DNA of 64,000 nt from Numida meleagris. Lineage: Eukaryota; Chordata; Aves; Galliformes; Numididae. Under the pieces are notes generated by a model, which was not told where the DNA came from, did not search any database, and saw nothing but the letters and a program-made list of their open reading frames with translations. The stretch is from contig NC_034412.1 in the NCBI RefSeq assembly GCF_002078875.1, positions 83,652,957-83,716,956 of the forward strand, read 5' to 3'. Below are positions 35,684-48,600 of this stretch, in pieces. A program made the translations under genes and the position numbers. The number at the start of each line of letters is the position of its first letter. Positions within the stretch are counted from its first letter, which is position 1.

Positions 35684-38600
35684 CATTGCTGAAGAGACAA
35701 AGTTCTTTTTTTTATTTTCTTCGGATTTTTTTATTGTAAAATATTTTGGTTCTTTACCCCTTAGGCCAGCTATTAATTTAGCTGAATTATTTTGCAGCAG
35801 CAGTAAATCTGAATATAACACATGAAGTAAAAAAAGAGAAAAGAGTGATTCTGAAAGCAGAAAAAAAAGTCTTGAAAGGTACTTCACAGACTGTGCACCA
35901 TACTCTTGTAATTACATGTGATTAGGTGGATAAGATCTCCCCGATGAAAACAGAAGTTTTTCATTAAGAATATGGCATGCTATGGAGAGGGAGACACAAC
36001 TCAGCCTGGCAGCTCATCCCATAGATGAGGAAGCTGATATTATTCAACTATATGAAACTACATCTCTAAACAGTGACATTAAAATTTCTTATGGTACCAA
36101 GGAGAAGTTAACTAGCCTAACAAGATAGCAAACAGTCTTAACTTTATCAGCTGTGACATGACTGGATGCCAGCCACTGAGTCATTACTTTCTCTGTGTGT
36201 GTATATGTAGGCATTTCTCTGTGTCTACATTTATGCAAACTCCGCTTGTATTATGAGTCTCATGAAATCCTATGTATTTCAAAGTAGTGCAGTTAACAGG
36301 ATTAATAAAGATTGCCACAAAATTGACTAGCTTAAAACCAGTTTTATAGATTTCTACTTTATTTTTATGTCTGACACTTTGCACAGCATGGTGGGTAGTG
36401 TAACTGTGACAGTATCTAAGGCTGATGGTAGAAAAACTCCTCATGGAAAACATCACTTGTTTGCAGTGCTCATTCACTTAATGCCTCTCCAGAACAGGCT
36501 CCAGGTTGTAATCTTCTCCATACTAACAGAGAATACAGAGATTTTGAGTATTGGGTAGTTAAAAAAAAAAAAAAAAGGAAGACATCACGTGGGAGAGGCT
36601 TAACAGTCTGATTTTATAGTGAGTAAGACTTTGCAATAGCCTGACAGGTCAAAGTGTATTGCCTGTAACCAGGTGCTCAAATGTCACAGGAATGAATGCC
36701 TTGAAAATTCATAACTTGCAGTGCAAAAAGAGGATGGGAAAAAAAATTGGGAACATCTTGTCGGTGATCTCATTTCTTACTATTTGCTGTAGGGCTGCCC
36801 AAATCAGTCTGCCTGGGAAAGCGTAGCTGCCAGGATCATGGAAAACTAAGCTTAAAAATTTGCAGAGTGGAGTATATAGCAGATACGCTTGTGGAAATGT
36901 TTATTTGTTCCCTATAGAAAGATGGTTTGACCTGGGGAAAAGGAAGAGTATTGTCTTCATTGCAGCTGATTTTGGCTCAGCAGACAGGGTGCCACCTAGA
37001 TCTTATCCCAAGTCCTATATTAAAACACAATTGAGGAAAGCTAAGTTTATTCATATGTAAAAGTGATTAGTCAACAATGATTAGTCATATGCAAAAGTGA
37101 TTCACCATACTGGATCTACAATGTTTTACAAAGTTCAGCTCATGACCTTTTCAATGTAAATATGATGCAATGGAAATGTACAAGACATCTACACTAAGCC
37201 TTGAATTCAGTCAAGTTACTTTCAGCTGAAAGTTTGATGAGTTTTTGAAAATGGCCATGAGCAATGAACATACACATGGCTGGAGAGTGCTGAACTCTTC
37301 CCCAAGGCACAGCTTGCCCAAGCCCTCCTTCCCCAAAGCTCTGAGCACAGCTTGTGGGGTCCACATGCTGGAATACATCCATGAGTGAGCATTAAATACA
37401 GTGAACTAGCTTTTCAGGGGTATTCTTTTTGTTAAAGATATACATTTCTTTAATGTTGCTGCTAATATCCACGTTTGTTAGAATTAATGGAAAACAAAGA
37501 CCAAAGATATGTGAATGTAGGAACTCGGGCAGTTAACAAGGTGAATATATGCATTTTTTAAAGGTGAGTTTCTCTGTGAGTTTCTCTAACCTGCACACCT
37601 GCTTAAGTAACTCAGCCTAAAGTTTATCTGGGATTGTTGTTTTTTTCAGTGCCACCTTTACTTATTCCCAAAGGGATATTTGGCATTTGAAAAGAACTTC
37701 ATCTTAATGAAAATTGCTGGGTAAATTTCTGAACTTACATACACTGCTGCACACCTAAATTAACTCTATTTATGCTTTGTATAGACTCATATTACCTGGA
37801 TCAAAATGTCACTTATTGCTGTTCAGCCAAGAGCTTGACTTTTTCTTTTATGCAGGTTAATGAAAGTTTTTCCAGAGAGTATGGGAAGATGTTATGTTAT
37901 TTTAAGTCCCAAAACAAAAATACTTAAAATGAGTGTCTAAAGCTGCTTTGTCCTCACATTATAGAAATCACTTTTCATGGTTCAATCTCAGTTATTTGCA
38001 GTTACAGCCAAAGTAACATCACAGCATTGGTGATGTGTCCTCATCAGATACTCATAACTTGCTCCAGACTAGTGAGTGAACTTGGGTCATTTTGCTATTC
38101 ATTTTGTTACTGGAATAGTATCACTTTCAGCAAGATCTCTGGAAGTATCAGCATATGCACATTCATGAATTTAAGCTATCATGCTTTCCCAAAGCATAAT
38201 TAATTATACCGATTCTATTTTGTTTATATTCTTTATTGCTGTAGCATTTTTAAAGGAGCAGAACAATGTCATACAAATGACAGTTGTTCACAAGTCTCTG
38301 ATACTTGTAGGACTAGCAGAAGTTTTATCTAAGTATGTGGGTGATTAATTGGATTTAGATTAAGTGAAACTGAGTGAAAAGAAGAGGTTAATGCAATCTA
38401 GTGATAAAAAGTCTCTCTTAAACCATCATCTATTAGCAATCTCTATTGATTTTTTTTTCTATTACCTTAGTTACTATTTCACTAGATCTGTTTTGAAACA
38501 TGGCTTTAAATTTCCTGTAAATGAAGTCACATGCTGATAAAAACTTGACTTTGGAAATGAGAGAGTTGATGGAAGAGGTAGAGGTACTGCTGAGATTTAG

Positions 38601-41189
38601 AGGAGCTGAGAGGTTCCTAACAGTACCTCAACCAAAGGGAATGCTTTTCCTGGGTTAAACGATTTGTATGATGACACAGTAGACTAAATGCTTTTCATTT
38701 GTGAACAGGATTTTGGAGAGCTGGAAAGAGCAGTTAGAGATCTGATGACAGAACACTTCTTTGGGATGGTACTTTTCAGCCATTGGTTGGTCATGGCTCA
38801 CAGCTGCAGGCTTTAAAGGTGGGAAGCATAAGTCTATGGGCTTCTTCAGCACTCTGATTTGCTGAGGATAGTGCAGAGAGGAGTTTTGGTCTCATGTAGG
38901 CACAGAAATTGTTGGTAACCCTGAAGGTATGTGTTCTGTTTTTTGTATTGTTTTCTGTTGTTGCTTTGTTTCCCCTCCTAAACGGAGTGTTTATTTTGTG
39001 GATTGAATGGAGGTATTTTCTTTACCTGGTGTGAAATCATAAGCCTACAGAGAAGGTTTCTCGTCTAGTATTTTGTGTCTGCATATATGAGAGGTGGATA
39101 ACTTACTTACTTATGTTCTTTCATTCCTCTCCTTCCCACATTTTCTCAGGAAAATTTCAGAAAAGATGCCTCTGAAGTTCCTTCCCACCACTTCCAATGA
39201 AATAGTTAAATATAATGAAAAAATTATTACTTTCCTTTTATCAATCTGGAAAAAAAACACCTATTTAAATAACAAAATTGAGAGCTTTACCAGTTTCAGA
39301 ACAAAATTTTTCATTTTAAGTGGCTGTTTCTGATGAAATTCATTTTGTCTATAAAATTAAAATAGCCACAAAACTGAAAACTGTATTCCAATATTTGTTC
39401 TCTGGAAGAAAAACATGCTGTTCAGACTGTCATGTCTGTGATGATTTTTAGCAGAAAATGCTGAAATATTTGTTTACATTCTGAAAGGTGAAGAAGAAAA
39501 TCAAAATAGAAAAATTTTCTTTATCTCGACTCATTCCTATAGGTGAAAATTCCTAGTGTGGGCTCTGAGCTCTTCCTGATGTGGTTACTTGAGGCTTGCA
39601 CAGTGTAAAAATATTGCCTAAGTTAAGTAATGCAATTCTTCATATTCTTTTTCCTTAGGATTGATTTGGCCTCATGACAGTAAAATGACACTTCTTTTAA
39701 AGAAGAAAAGCAACAATGGCAACCAAAAGAAAAAGGCATTGAGAGTGGGGGAAAAAATCAATCTTGGAAGACTTGTTGACCAATGAAGCTCTAAGTTTAG
39801 TTATGTTGTATCTGCTCTTTGGCATTTTGCTCTTCCAGTTACACTGCCTGATTCTTTCAAACAATGAAAACTGTATCTCTAAAACTGTATGTATATGTGG
39901 ACCTAAATTTTGTAAGTCTCCCTGGTCTTGGGACAGGTAGACAGCACAGGTAGAGCCCTGCATTTTGTGACTGAGGTAGAGCATCCAGCAGGCAAGGCTG
40001 CGTTTGTTGGGATGTCAGGTGGGTACAATAACCTTGGGGCCAAGTCCACTGCCTTCTGTTGCTTTCTTCTACTGAAATCCCATTGTTTGACTCCAACATT
40101 ACAGGTGATGTTAGAGGGACAATCTTTGGTGCACTGTCCTGTGTGTCCTGAAAATTTGCTGAAATAAAGAAAAAAAACTTAGAAGGGTGCTTCAGATCTT
40201 TTGTAATTAGTAGTACTATGTTGTTTATAATGGCTGAGAAGTACATTCACAGGAGACAGCATGAGACGACTGTAGACTGACTCATGGTCAATAATGTCAG
40301 TTAATAAAAGTTAACCTATCTTATTGTGGGGGTTTTTCTTAGGTTCGTATAATAGTCCCACAGCTATACTGCAAGTTCTATGTTAACTAGACAGTTTTCA
40401 GTAACAGTACTTCATGGGGGGGGGGGAAGAAGGGAAACACAGGAGTCTGATTCTTTCTTTTTAGGGATCCACTTACCAATTATTCCTTTCAGCTGTAACC
40501 TCATGAATGTTTCCATAAGCAGTTCAAAATTTGTTTTGAGGAGACTGATATCAGAGATATGCATGATAACTCTGATTAGAACAGAACTTGGAGCTTGATA
40601 AACTTACAATGAATACTTATATGAAACAGTGGCCTGCAGTATTCAAGCGTAGAATGTGATATTTCAGGGGATTCCTCAAAATGTTATATCCTGTGTCCTT
40701 AGATTTAGCTAGCACTTGACATTGCATTTCAGTTGTCCAGGAGCTGCCTTGCGATTTGTTTTAAAGAAAGATATTTTTATAAGTCCATCAAGCACTCCCC
40801 TTTCTCTAGACAAACCTGGACCAAGTGTTGACACCTGCAAATACTGATAGGGCTGTTTAGCCCTTTTCCAAATAATCTTATTAATTGCAGTTTCTAAAAT
40901 GGCTTGGCAGTTTTTCACTAGTGAATTCCTAACTTGAGAGTAAGTTATATCCTTCTATTTGCTCTATTTTTGTCAATCATTTTCTGAACTACAACAGAAT
41001 ATTCACTCTTCTTACGTGATTACTTTGCTTTCCTAATTGGTTCCTCAGGAAATACTTCTTCAATTAAGTACTTCAGCTTGCAAGTGAACTTATTTACCAA
41101 ATGGTCTTCATCATCCATTGTTCAACACGCTTGATGCATTACAATAGGCTAGAGACAAACAGTTTTCCTTAATAAGAGCCCTGCCAGGT
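35684..41189. other. 5.5 kb unique AT-rich DNA, no gene seen
   Basis: The stretch contains a 16-base A run at 36561-36576 without an upstream polyadenylation signal and an 11-base G run at 40416-40426. A minus-strand frame of 129 codons at 39857-40246 shows no domain. Sequence between about 40930 and 41190 may be the downstream continuation of the ancient CR1 at 41190, but I cannot align it with confidence. Confidence 0.45.
40416..40426 (+). repeat. G11 homopolymer
   Basis: Eleven consecutive Gs. Such a run is mutable and can form G-rich structures, but there is no other context suggesting a function. Confidence 0.95.
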
Positions 41190-41755
41190 TGGTTTCATAG
41201 AATTCTCATTTTGGTGATTTTATACTTTTGTCTTAATTATTGTTCCAAAAACTTTCCTGAAGATTTGTAGTTTGCAACTCAGAATTCCCCTGTTCCCATT
41301 TTGGAAGGAAAGGACGATATTTGCTATCCAGCCATTCTGTGTTTTTTAATGAGCTATTCTGTATTCTTTGTTAGAAACTGCAGCTTTGCTTCTAAGAGAT
41401 CTCCTGGAGGGATGCCATCAGTCAGGTGACATGCTGCTCTTTAATTTATCAGTTTAATTTTCCTACTCTTCTTATTTTGACAGCTCAGCCTGACATAGAC
41501 TCCACTTTATTTCCTGATAAGAGTGGGACTTGGATAGGTATCTCCGCTGTATTTTTTGTGGTGAAGACCGATACTGAATCTGTGGTACATTGTAATGCTA
41601 TTTTTAATGGCTACAACTTAATGTCTTTCAGCTTTTCTTTCAGTGTAGTTTATAGCCAGGTTCTATATTCTGTCAAATTCTTCTTTGGCCATAGTTTCTG
41701 AAAAATCTATTACAGGATGACCTTATTACACTGCCAGGCAGTGTAGTTAACTGGT
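41190..41755 (-). mobile_element. Ancient CR1 (L3-like) LINE, start of the reverse-transcriptase region
   Basis: Read on the minus strand, the 41340-41260 area gives IANIVLSF followed, across frame breaks, by a worn equivalent of the CR1 KKGNREDPGNYRPVSLTS segment. Further right on the plus strand come GATGCCATCAGTCAGGTGAC, TGCTGCTCTTTAATTTATCA, ACAGCTCAGCCTGACATAGA, GGGACTTGGATAGG and GTGAAGACCGATACTGAATC, then CAAATTCTTCTTTGGCC (about 41670). These are the antisense of the linker upstream of the RT, in the expected order. Stops and frameshifts are frequent. The element is unrelated in age to the sharp CR1 copies and probably of the same old class as 18175-20610. Confidence 0.68.
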
Positions 41756-44621
41756 TTCTGCTTCAAAGTTGTTGACATTCATGTATATACATGCAGGGTT
41801 GTTCTGGGATTTTGTTTTTTTTGTTTGTGTTTTGGTGGGTTTTTTTTCCCCCAGTATAGAGAATATGACTGTCTTTATTTAATTTCCTTTCATAATAGCC
41901 TGATCTGTGACTGTAACCTGGCCCTGTTTAGTTCATTCCCAGTTTTAAAGCTGTCCTCTCTGGGACACAGAGCTACCTTTTTGATTTGTACATCTCTTGC
42001 ACATGTTTGCCTGACTCGAGCTCTCCTTGGCCCATGTCAAAATTTCACTTGCTCTGGGTCAGCCCCAGAACTTGCAAATATTCCGTGCCAGCAATCTGGT
42101 TCCACTTTGGGTTAAGTTAGAGACCGTCTTCCATTTAGGCACTCTTTGCATGTGTTCCCTGAAATCTAAACCTCAAAATCTGTCCTGTACACCACTTCTC
42201 CAAATGCCCGCTGGCTCCATGTGGGATATCTGGTGTAACTTGACTGGTTCATGACTCTGGAAGCTGCAACCCTGGGCACACTAGGCTGAAGTCTTTTCTC
42301 CAGCAGTGTGACTCTAGGTTCCAAGGCCTCTGCATCTCACTTCTCATGATTCATTATGCTGTTGTGATGTTATCTTTGCTCTGAAACATTTTAAAAATGC
42401 TTATTATCTTTATTTCAAATATGTTTATGTTATATAATATCAAAGGTTTAAATAACTAATGTATTAATAAAGAGTGTCCTCTCAATTCCCAAATGTCCAA
42501 ATAGAAAATAACCATGCAAAGATCAACTTTTAATCGGAAAGTAAAATTTATGTCTGTAGCCTGTGCGAAAACAAGATGGCATAATTTCCTGCAAAACCTA
42601 TTGCTGTATAGGGAGATTGTCACTTATCCCAACACAGGCTGTGCAAAGATCAATGTTTACCCTTCTCTGAATCACATATAAAACAAATGATGTGAAGAGA
42701 AGATTCACCATCTATTTAAAAACACTGGTTTCTATTTTGGACATAACACGTAAAATTTCTGTTTAGCAATTTCAGTTAATTGTTAGATTAACATTTTTGG
42801 GAACAGATTGCAAACTTCAAAATGGAAAAGATCATTTTAGGGAGGGAACCAAGGCAGCTGTCAGTGAGCAAAAATTAACATAAATTTGCATAACAGATGT
42901 ACAGTAAGGTGTCTATGACAGACAATCGCTGAATATTAATGATACAGACCACGACATCATTTGCGTAAATGCTGTCTGCTGGGTATTGAAGCTGCTGTGC
43001 TATTTGCAGAAGACAAAGGAGTGCAGAGCTGAACAGATGCACCAAATACATCGATGCATCTTAATTTATGACATCCTCATGAAAGACCTTGTGGTGCGAT
43101 TTCAGGTTTTATTACAAATAATTTGGAGATAAAGGAACTAAGTAATTATCTTTTCCACTACAGTCAGTTCTTTCAAAGGGAAGGGAAGCTTACTTGTGAC
43201 AACCATTGTGATGATTTTTTGTTGGTTTTTTTGTGGAAAGCCTCTTTAAAAAAGAAAGACCCACATTACAAAGAGTCAAATATTCATCATTATTAAAAGA
43301 TTAGTGCATATTAGCATGCTTCATGGGACTTGCCACCTAACGTACCATCACCACCACAACTGGAGTCCTCCAACAGGCAATGCATTTAAATGATTCTGCA
43401 AGGGGTAAAATTGCAGGGGGAAAAAAAAAGATAAAGCTGGTAAAGACTGGGAGGAAAAAAAACAAGAGTGTTTGGTACAGTTTTCTTAGGTGAACCTTAA
43501 CTATAGTGTGTCTTCAGTCAATGGCCTTAGTCTTGTTAGAAACTCCAGGTACAACTGTAGTTCCTCAAAGATTTAGAGATATCCACTCCATATAGAATAT
43601 TCTTACTACACTATTTTTCCAGCTAGAGTGAGTGATGGAAGCTATATTTTGATAGCAGAAAAAGGCAGAATATTTTAGGCCCTGACTATATAATATAGTA
43701 ATGTTAATGAGTAAGGAAGGGATGAAAGTAAAATACAAACCCAAATCTAGACTTGTGTGCCATGTTTAAAGAAAATCATGCAAGGTAGGGGATGCTTCTC
43801 TTCTCTGTTATTAATTTCTTTGAGCCTTAATGGATTCCTCTCCAAGACTGTGCTACCATAAGAAAATGAATTGCATCAGTTGGTAGCACATATAGGGTTT
43901 TTATGCACGTAGTGTTCAATTTCATTCTTGTCAGCTAATCAGCAGCAACCAGACTTTTTATTTCAAGGGATTTCCTTTTTCCATTTGAACAGAGAATATA
44001 GCCCAGTAATCATTCTGCAGAGGCACTATGCGAGCTGTTATTTCCACCTGCTTTTTCCTCAGAATCTCTATCAAATCCTTAATCCAGTAACCTGATAAAA
44101 TCCTTTCAAGGTCCTGCAGGGTCCATCGTGAAATTGTTCCTCTGAATGGTTTGTGAAATAAAGTGAAAGTTACTGTGTCCTAAAAAGTGCCATATGGTGA
44201 TTATTTTAATAGATGCTTACTGTATGCCCAGAAGGCAGTTAACATGTTATTTCACATTTTGTGTGAAAGAATGGAATAACTGCAATCTGACACTCTTCTG
44301 TCCAATTTTGCACCCAATGTCTTTTTCAGAAATGCAACTTTATTCTGTGTTTCAGTACACTAACAGCAGGTGATAAGCTGATGCCCAGATATGCTAACAG
44401 GAGTTAATGCTGATAATCTCCCTTCTTTTAGCTTTTCTCATGAATCCCCACTCAAAATTTTGTTATGTAGAGAGAGGGAGGGCTGGGTGAGGAAGGACAT
44501 CCAATGGTTAATATCTGTTGTGTTTTGTCTCAAGCAGTAGCACAGAAAATGGCTATGGATGGTTTGGCTTTGAGCTGGAGTGAGGTTTTATACGCCTGTA
44601 GGTAAGTAAACTATGTAAAAA
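41756..44621. other. 2.9 kb without a recognised gene
   Basis: Between about 41870 and 42330 lies a patch less AT-rich than its surroundings, with plus-strand open frames (96 and 75 codons) that suggest an old repeat or decayed coding sequence I cannot name. From 42860 to 43160 the sequence is repeat-free and holds several TAAT and octamer-type motifs (ATTTGCAT at 42884-42891). The remainder is AT-rich with nothing seen. Confidence 0.4.
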
Positions 44622-45152
44622 TGTCAACGGTTTACGGGCGTTAGGCCCGATTCCGTGACGAAGGGGACGGGGGACCCACGGGCCCACGTCCTGGGAAAAG
44701 GGGAAAGGGGAAAAGGGTAGGGAGATGGCCCTGAGAGCAAAGAACAGTGGCAACAATCTGAGGAGAAACAAACTAATTTACTAAATAAGATATCGGAATG
44801 CAAAACAACACACTATAGTACAATATAATTACAATTTAAGCTGATAAATCCAATACAAAGAGAGAGAATGTCCCAAAATCAAGGTAGGCCTTACTCTACT
44901 ACCGACGATAAGACGGCTGGAGAGCGAGGTGCTGCCAAGACGAGAGACGGCGGAAAAAAAGGGATGAGGTCTCGTGATCTGCAAGTTTTTATACTGCGAG
45001 CTTTTATCTTTTTCCTCCGGCTGGAAAATGGTAACAAAGGAGCAAAGTGCCATGGGGAATGTAGTAGTCCTTCTCTTCTGAGGACCAGGTACATTCACTA
45101 CATGATGTTATGATGTGGAGTACCAATAACCGAAAATCATAAAACCATGACA
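44622..45152 (-). repeat. Endogenous-retrovirus-type LTR, copy A (downstream LTR)
   Basis: A 531-base unit reading on the minus strand from TGTCATGG (45152) to TTGACA (44622). It therefore has TGTCA...TGACA inverted ends with the canonical TG...CA of an LTR. A TATA-type box (TATAAAAA on the minus strand) lies at 44993-44986. Immediately upstream on the minus strand is AAGGGAGAAGA (45163-45153), an all-purine stretch in the position of a polypurine tract, which fixes this as a 3' LTR. I count 21 CpGs, so methylation decay is limited. No primer-binding site or gag, pol or env sequence follows it. No target duplication is evident: GTAAAAA lies on the left, and the sequence beyond copy B on the right does not match. 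Confidence 0.8.
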
Positions 45153-45163
45153 TCTTCTCCCTT
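45153..45163 (-). other. Polypurine-tract-like 11-mer between two LTRs
   Basis: On the minus strand the sequence is AAGGGAGAAGA, all purines, directly upstream of the TGTCA start of LTR copy A and directly downstream of the end of copy B. In a provirus the polypurine tract primes plus-strand synthesis and abuts the 3' LTR. Here it is all that separates two LTRs. Confidence 0.6.
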
Positions 45164-45690
45164 TGACAGTAGTTTGTGGGCTGGTTCAGCAGGGTTCCGT
45201 GACTAATGGGATGGGGGGACCCACAGACCCGTGCCTTGGGAAAGGGGGAAAAAGGGAAAGGGTAAGGAGATGGGCCTAAAAACAAAACGGCAGCAATGAT
45301 CTGAGAAGAAACAAACTAACTTACTAAAAAGATATTGGAATGCAAGGTAGCACAATATAATATAATATAATTGGAGTTGAAGCTAATAAGGCAAACAAAA
45401 TGAGTGAGAGTGCCCCAAAACCAAAGGGCCTTACTCTAACACTGTCAGCAAGGTGGCTAGGGAGTGCCGGCTGGGATGAGCCGGAAGATCAAAAAGGGAC
45501 ATCTCGTGATCTGTGTACAGTTTTTCTTTCCCTCTGAACGGAAAATGGAAACAGAACAGCAAACAGTCCTCTGGGAAATGTAGTTCTTCTCTTCTATAGA
45601 CGATCCGTGGAACTGGAGCATTAACTCTTTAACTACCAGTGCACTACATGATGTGGAATACCAATAACCAAAAATCATAAAACCGTGACA
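45164..45690 (-). repeat. Endogenous-retrovirus-type LTR, copy B (upstream LTR)
   Basis: A 527-base unit colinear with copy A over its whole length, roughly 80% alike by eye. On the minus strand it starts TGTCACGG (45690) and ends CTACTGTCA (45164). It has lost the TATA box seen in copy A, and a tract at 45357-45371 has expanded to repeated TATAA. Only 10 CpGs remain, against 21 in copy A, with TG or CA at many equivalent sites. No primer-binding site follows its 3' end. The sequence upstream of it on the minus strand (beyond 45690) holds a short frame but no recognisable retroviral domain. Confidence 0.78.
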
Positions 45691-48600
45691 CGCTTCCAAC
45701 AACTTCTGAGCCTTCTTGACCAACTTCAGCTGCCACTGATAGGCAAGATGGGCCTTGAAAATAGCTGAGGCTTCTTAGAAGATAGAGAGACCTCTTCAAT
45801 GAGAACTAGTTTTGGACTCTTCCACAATTTACTGTTTGGCTTGCCAGTAGTCAGCTGGCAGGGTTTCCTGAGCAGCAACTGAGCAAGCGCTTAGCTTGCA
45901 GTGAAATTTCTCTTGCCTGGCTCATGAGGGATAGGTGCTGTAGGGTGTAGGTTGCCTAAAATCACAATGGAGTGGGTAAAATGAGGTTTTAAAGGTTTTG
46001 TACAGTGAGATTGCTGGAGGAGACCTGTAGGGAGGGCATATGGATACATTCCAGCTGTTTGAATGCATCCCTATCCACACCAACTGCAACCATTTGGTCT
46101 CAGTTGCACTCACAGTGCAGCTGTCTTAGAAGGAACTGGCAAATGCCGCAGAGGAGAAAACTGCTGCTCTTTCACTGAGGCTTCCAGGTTGCTCTGCCAA
46201 AATATTGCCTTCTCATTGGGCTGTGTTCTCTCTGAGCAGAGGTTAAAGGGCAACATGACAGCCAGGGCTCTCTGAACCTTACAGGGATGTGATGTGAAAA
46301 TGTCACCATCCTTGTGTGGAGAAGCAAGCCTGGCTTTCAGGCCAGTAAGCAGATTTAGGAGCCTGGCTTTTCCAGAAGACCCCTCTTCTTAGAGCTAAAG
46401 GCTTCTTTCTGGATCTACTCTTCTTTTTACCAGGCAGAAACAAAATTAAATATGACAAATGACTCTGTATTTTTTTTCAGCAAATATAAAGGTCATTAAA
46501 AAATAATGCAAGTAAATTAATGCTAGGTTGAAAGCTCATCTACAAAAGAAAATTACCAGTATTGACTGAATAAAAGAATTGTGATCATGGATGTTTTGGG
46601 ATTTTGAGGAGAGCATGAGCCCGTGTTTGAAGGGAGGATAAAAAGAGTCCATGACAGCAGTTTGTAGATTCTATTTAATGTTCCTCCTTCGTATTTGGAT
46701 TTTAGTGGAAAAAAATCTCATTCAACTGCAATTACCACTTCCAGAAAACATCCAGGATGTCTTTTTGCCTTACAATATAGCAAGTAAGCATGGAGGAGAA
46801 CAAACCAGTGAGAGGAACTTCTATGCTTCTGGCTACGAAGTCTAGTACTGGTAGCATTCGCAAATGGCTGTATTGTCATGGGATATAATAGGGCTTCTTT
46901 GTTGCCTGCCAAAGGGCTCCCAAAACCTGTACATCCTGTCACTGTCCATTTGCCAGCATAACATGAAAACACTTGGCAGATAAAACATGAGAAGCTTCAG
47001 AGCTCAATTTGTTCGCTTTTACGCTATTAGAAAGCCACTGACTTCATTAGATTTACTCTGAATTTAGCCTGCTATAAGTGAGAGCAAAAACCGGTTCTGT
47101 AGGAATAATATGTATTTTATTCATTCTGTTTTCCCCTTAAAACAATTTGAGAGCCTTAGTAGAAGGAGCCCTAGGTTGATGCATAATATACTGAGCTGAA
47201 GAGTAACTGAAATAGATTTACTTATTTCCTCTGCTGCAAGTCTCACTGGGTTGCTTTTTGAAAACTGTTACAACACATTTCAAGAAACAAGTATTTTTTT
47301 TGTTCATTTGGATTCAGTGTTCAGAATGAGGTCACCTTCAGAGTGGTATCCTGTGGCTCAGGCACTCAGCGAGATGTGCCTGAGGTATGGGTTGCACAAT
47401 TTGATAGCCTCTGTTTTGGATAAACAAATATCATATTTGTTTGACATGTCATGAAATGATCTCCTTCCATGTCTGAACAGATGGAAGCTATAGCATGGTG
47501 ATATCTTTTTTCATTTTTTTCCCTTTTTTATGTGATACAGCAAGTTCCTCCTTTCAATAGTTACATGTAAATAAAATTTTACTGTTGACAGTGATGAAGT
47601 TATAGTTAAGCTTCACGACTTGCATCTTTTCATTGTATGCTCTAAGTCTACTTAATAGCCCTTGTTCCACCCAGTGTGTAAAATCCCTTGGATTGAGCCT
47701 GGGGATTGGTCTGGCACAGCTGGGGAACATGGGCCCTGGGAACAGGGATCCTTTTACATTTTTGTTACCCTTCAAGGCAGCAAAGCCAGATCTCTGATGA
47801 GAGGCAGGAAGGATATCTTAAAGCTAAACTGGATTATCCAAAATTCCTTTCCAATACAATGCTTTTGAACCCACTTTCCTGATCTATAAACTCAGTAAAA
47901 TAATTGTTAGGCAGAAAAGGCTGAGAACAAGTATCACAAAATAATTAACAAAGGCAGACTGGTATCTTGTTCCTTTATTACTCAAATTGCTCATGAAAGA
48001 AGTGGTTTTAACTTTTGGGCAAAGTGAGGATGATGGTATATGTGCATCTGGAGATTGCTACAAGCATAAAATTACCAGGGAGTGGAGAGATGGAGGCCCT
48101 GAACAGCTTCTAGGTAAAGGATTCAGAACAAAAAGTAAGGAGAAAAGGCATGTTAGCATGACAAAAATAGCAGACATGTAGAAATAACAGAGCCATGAAA
48201 GCTTGGTAGGAGACCCTTTAGAGATGAAGCAGAAATGGTGGGAGGACAGGGGAAGCTAGTACCGAACTTCAAACCAGGGAAAGCGTTCAGGGAGACAGGA
48301 GAGGAAAATGGTGTCAGAGAAACATGTCCAGTGGATGAATGGAGAGAAAATGGTGAAATAAAGAGAAAGAAGGTGAGTGGGGGAGTGAAACGTGAGAATT
48401 ACAGGAGTATAATTAGCGTCCAGAGGACATAAAATGAAAAGGTGCAAAAGAGAAAACACAGTAAATTTTGGACAAGCTGTGAGGATGCAAAGAGGAAGAG
48501 AATTTTTGGTGTGAATTTGATTACATGCTAAAGAAAACTTACAGTCTCTTATTCAATGTAAGATTAAGTCCTAGTGAAGTAATGCCAACTCCACAGCTTC

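Noticed and set aside
36561..36576. A16 run as a retrocopy tail
   Set aside because: There is no polyadenylation signal in the preceding bases and no target duplication. It is treated as a simple run.
45691..45920. Proviral interior (env-like tail) upstream of LTR copy B
   Set aside because: A short minus frame reaches the LTR edge, but it is closed by a stop within about 30 codons and carries no retroviral motif.
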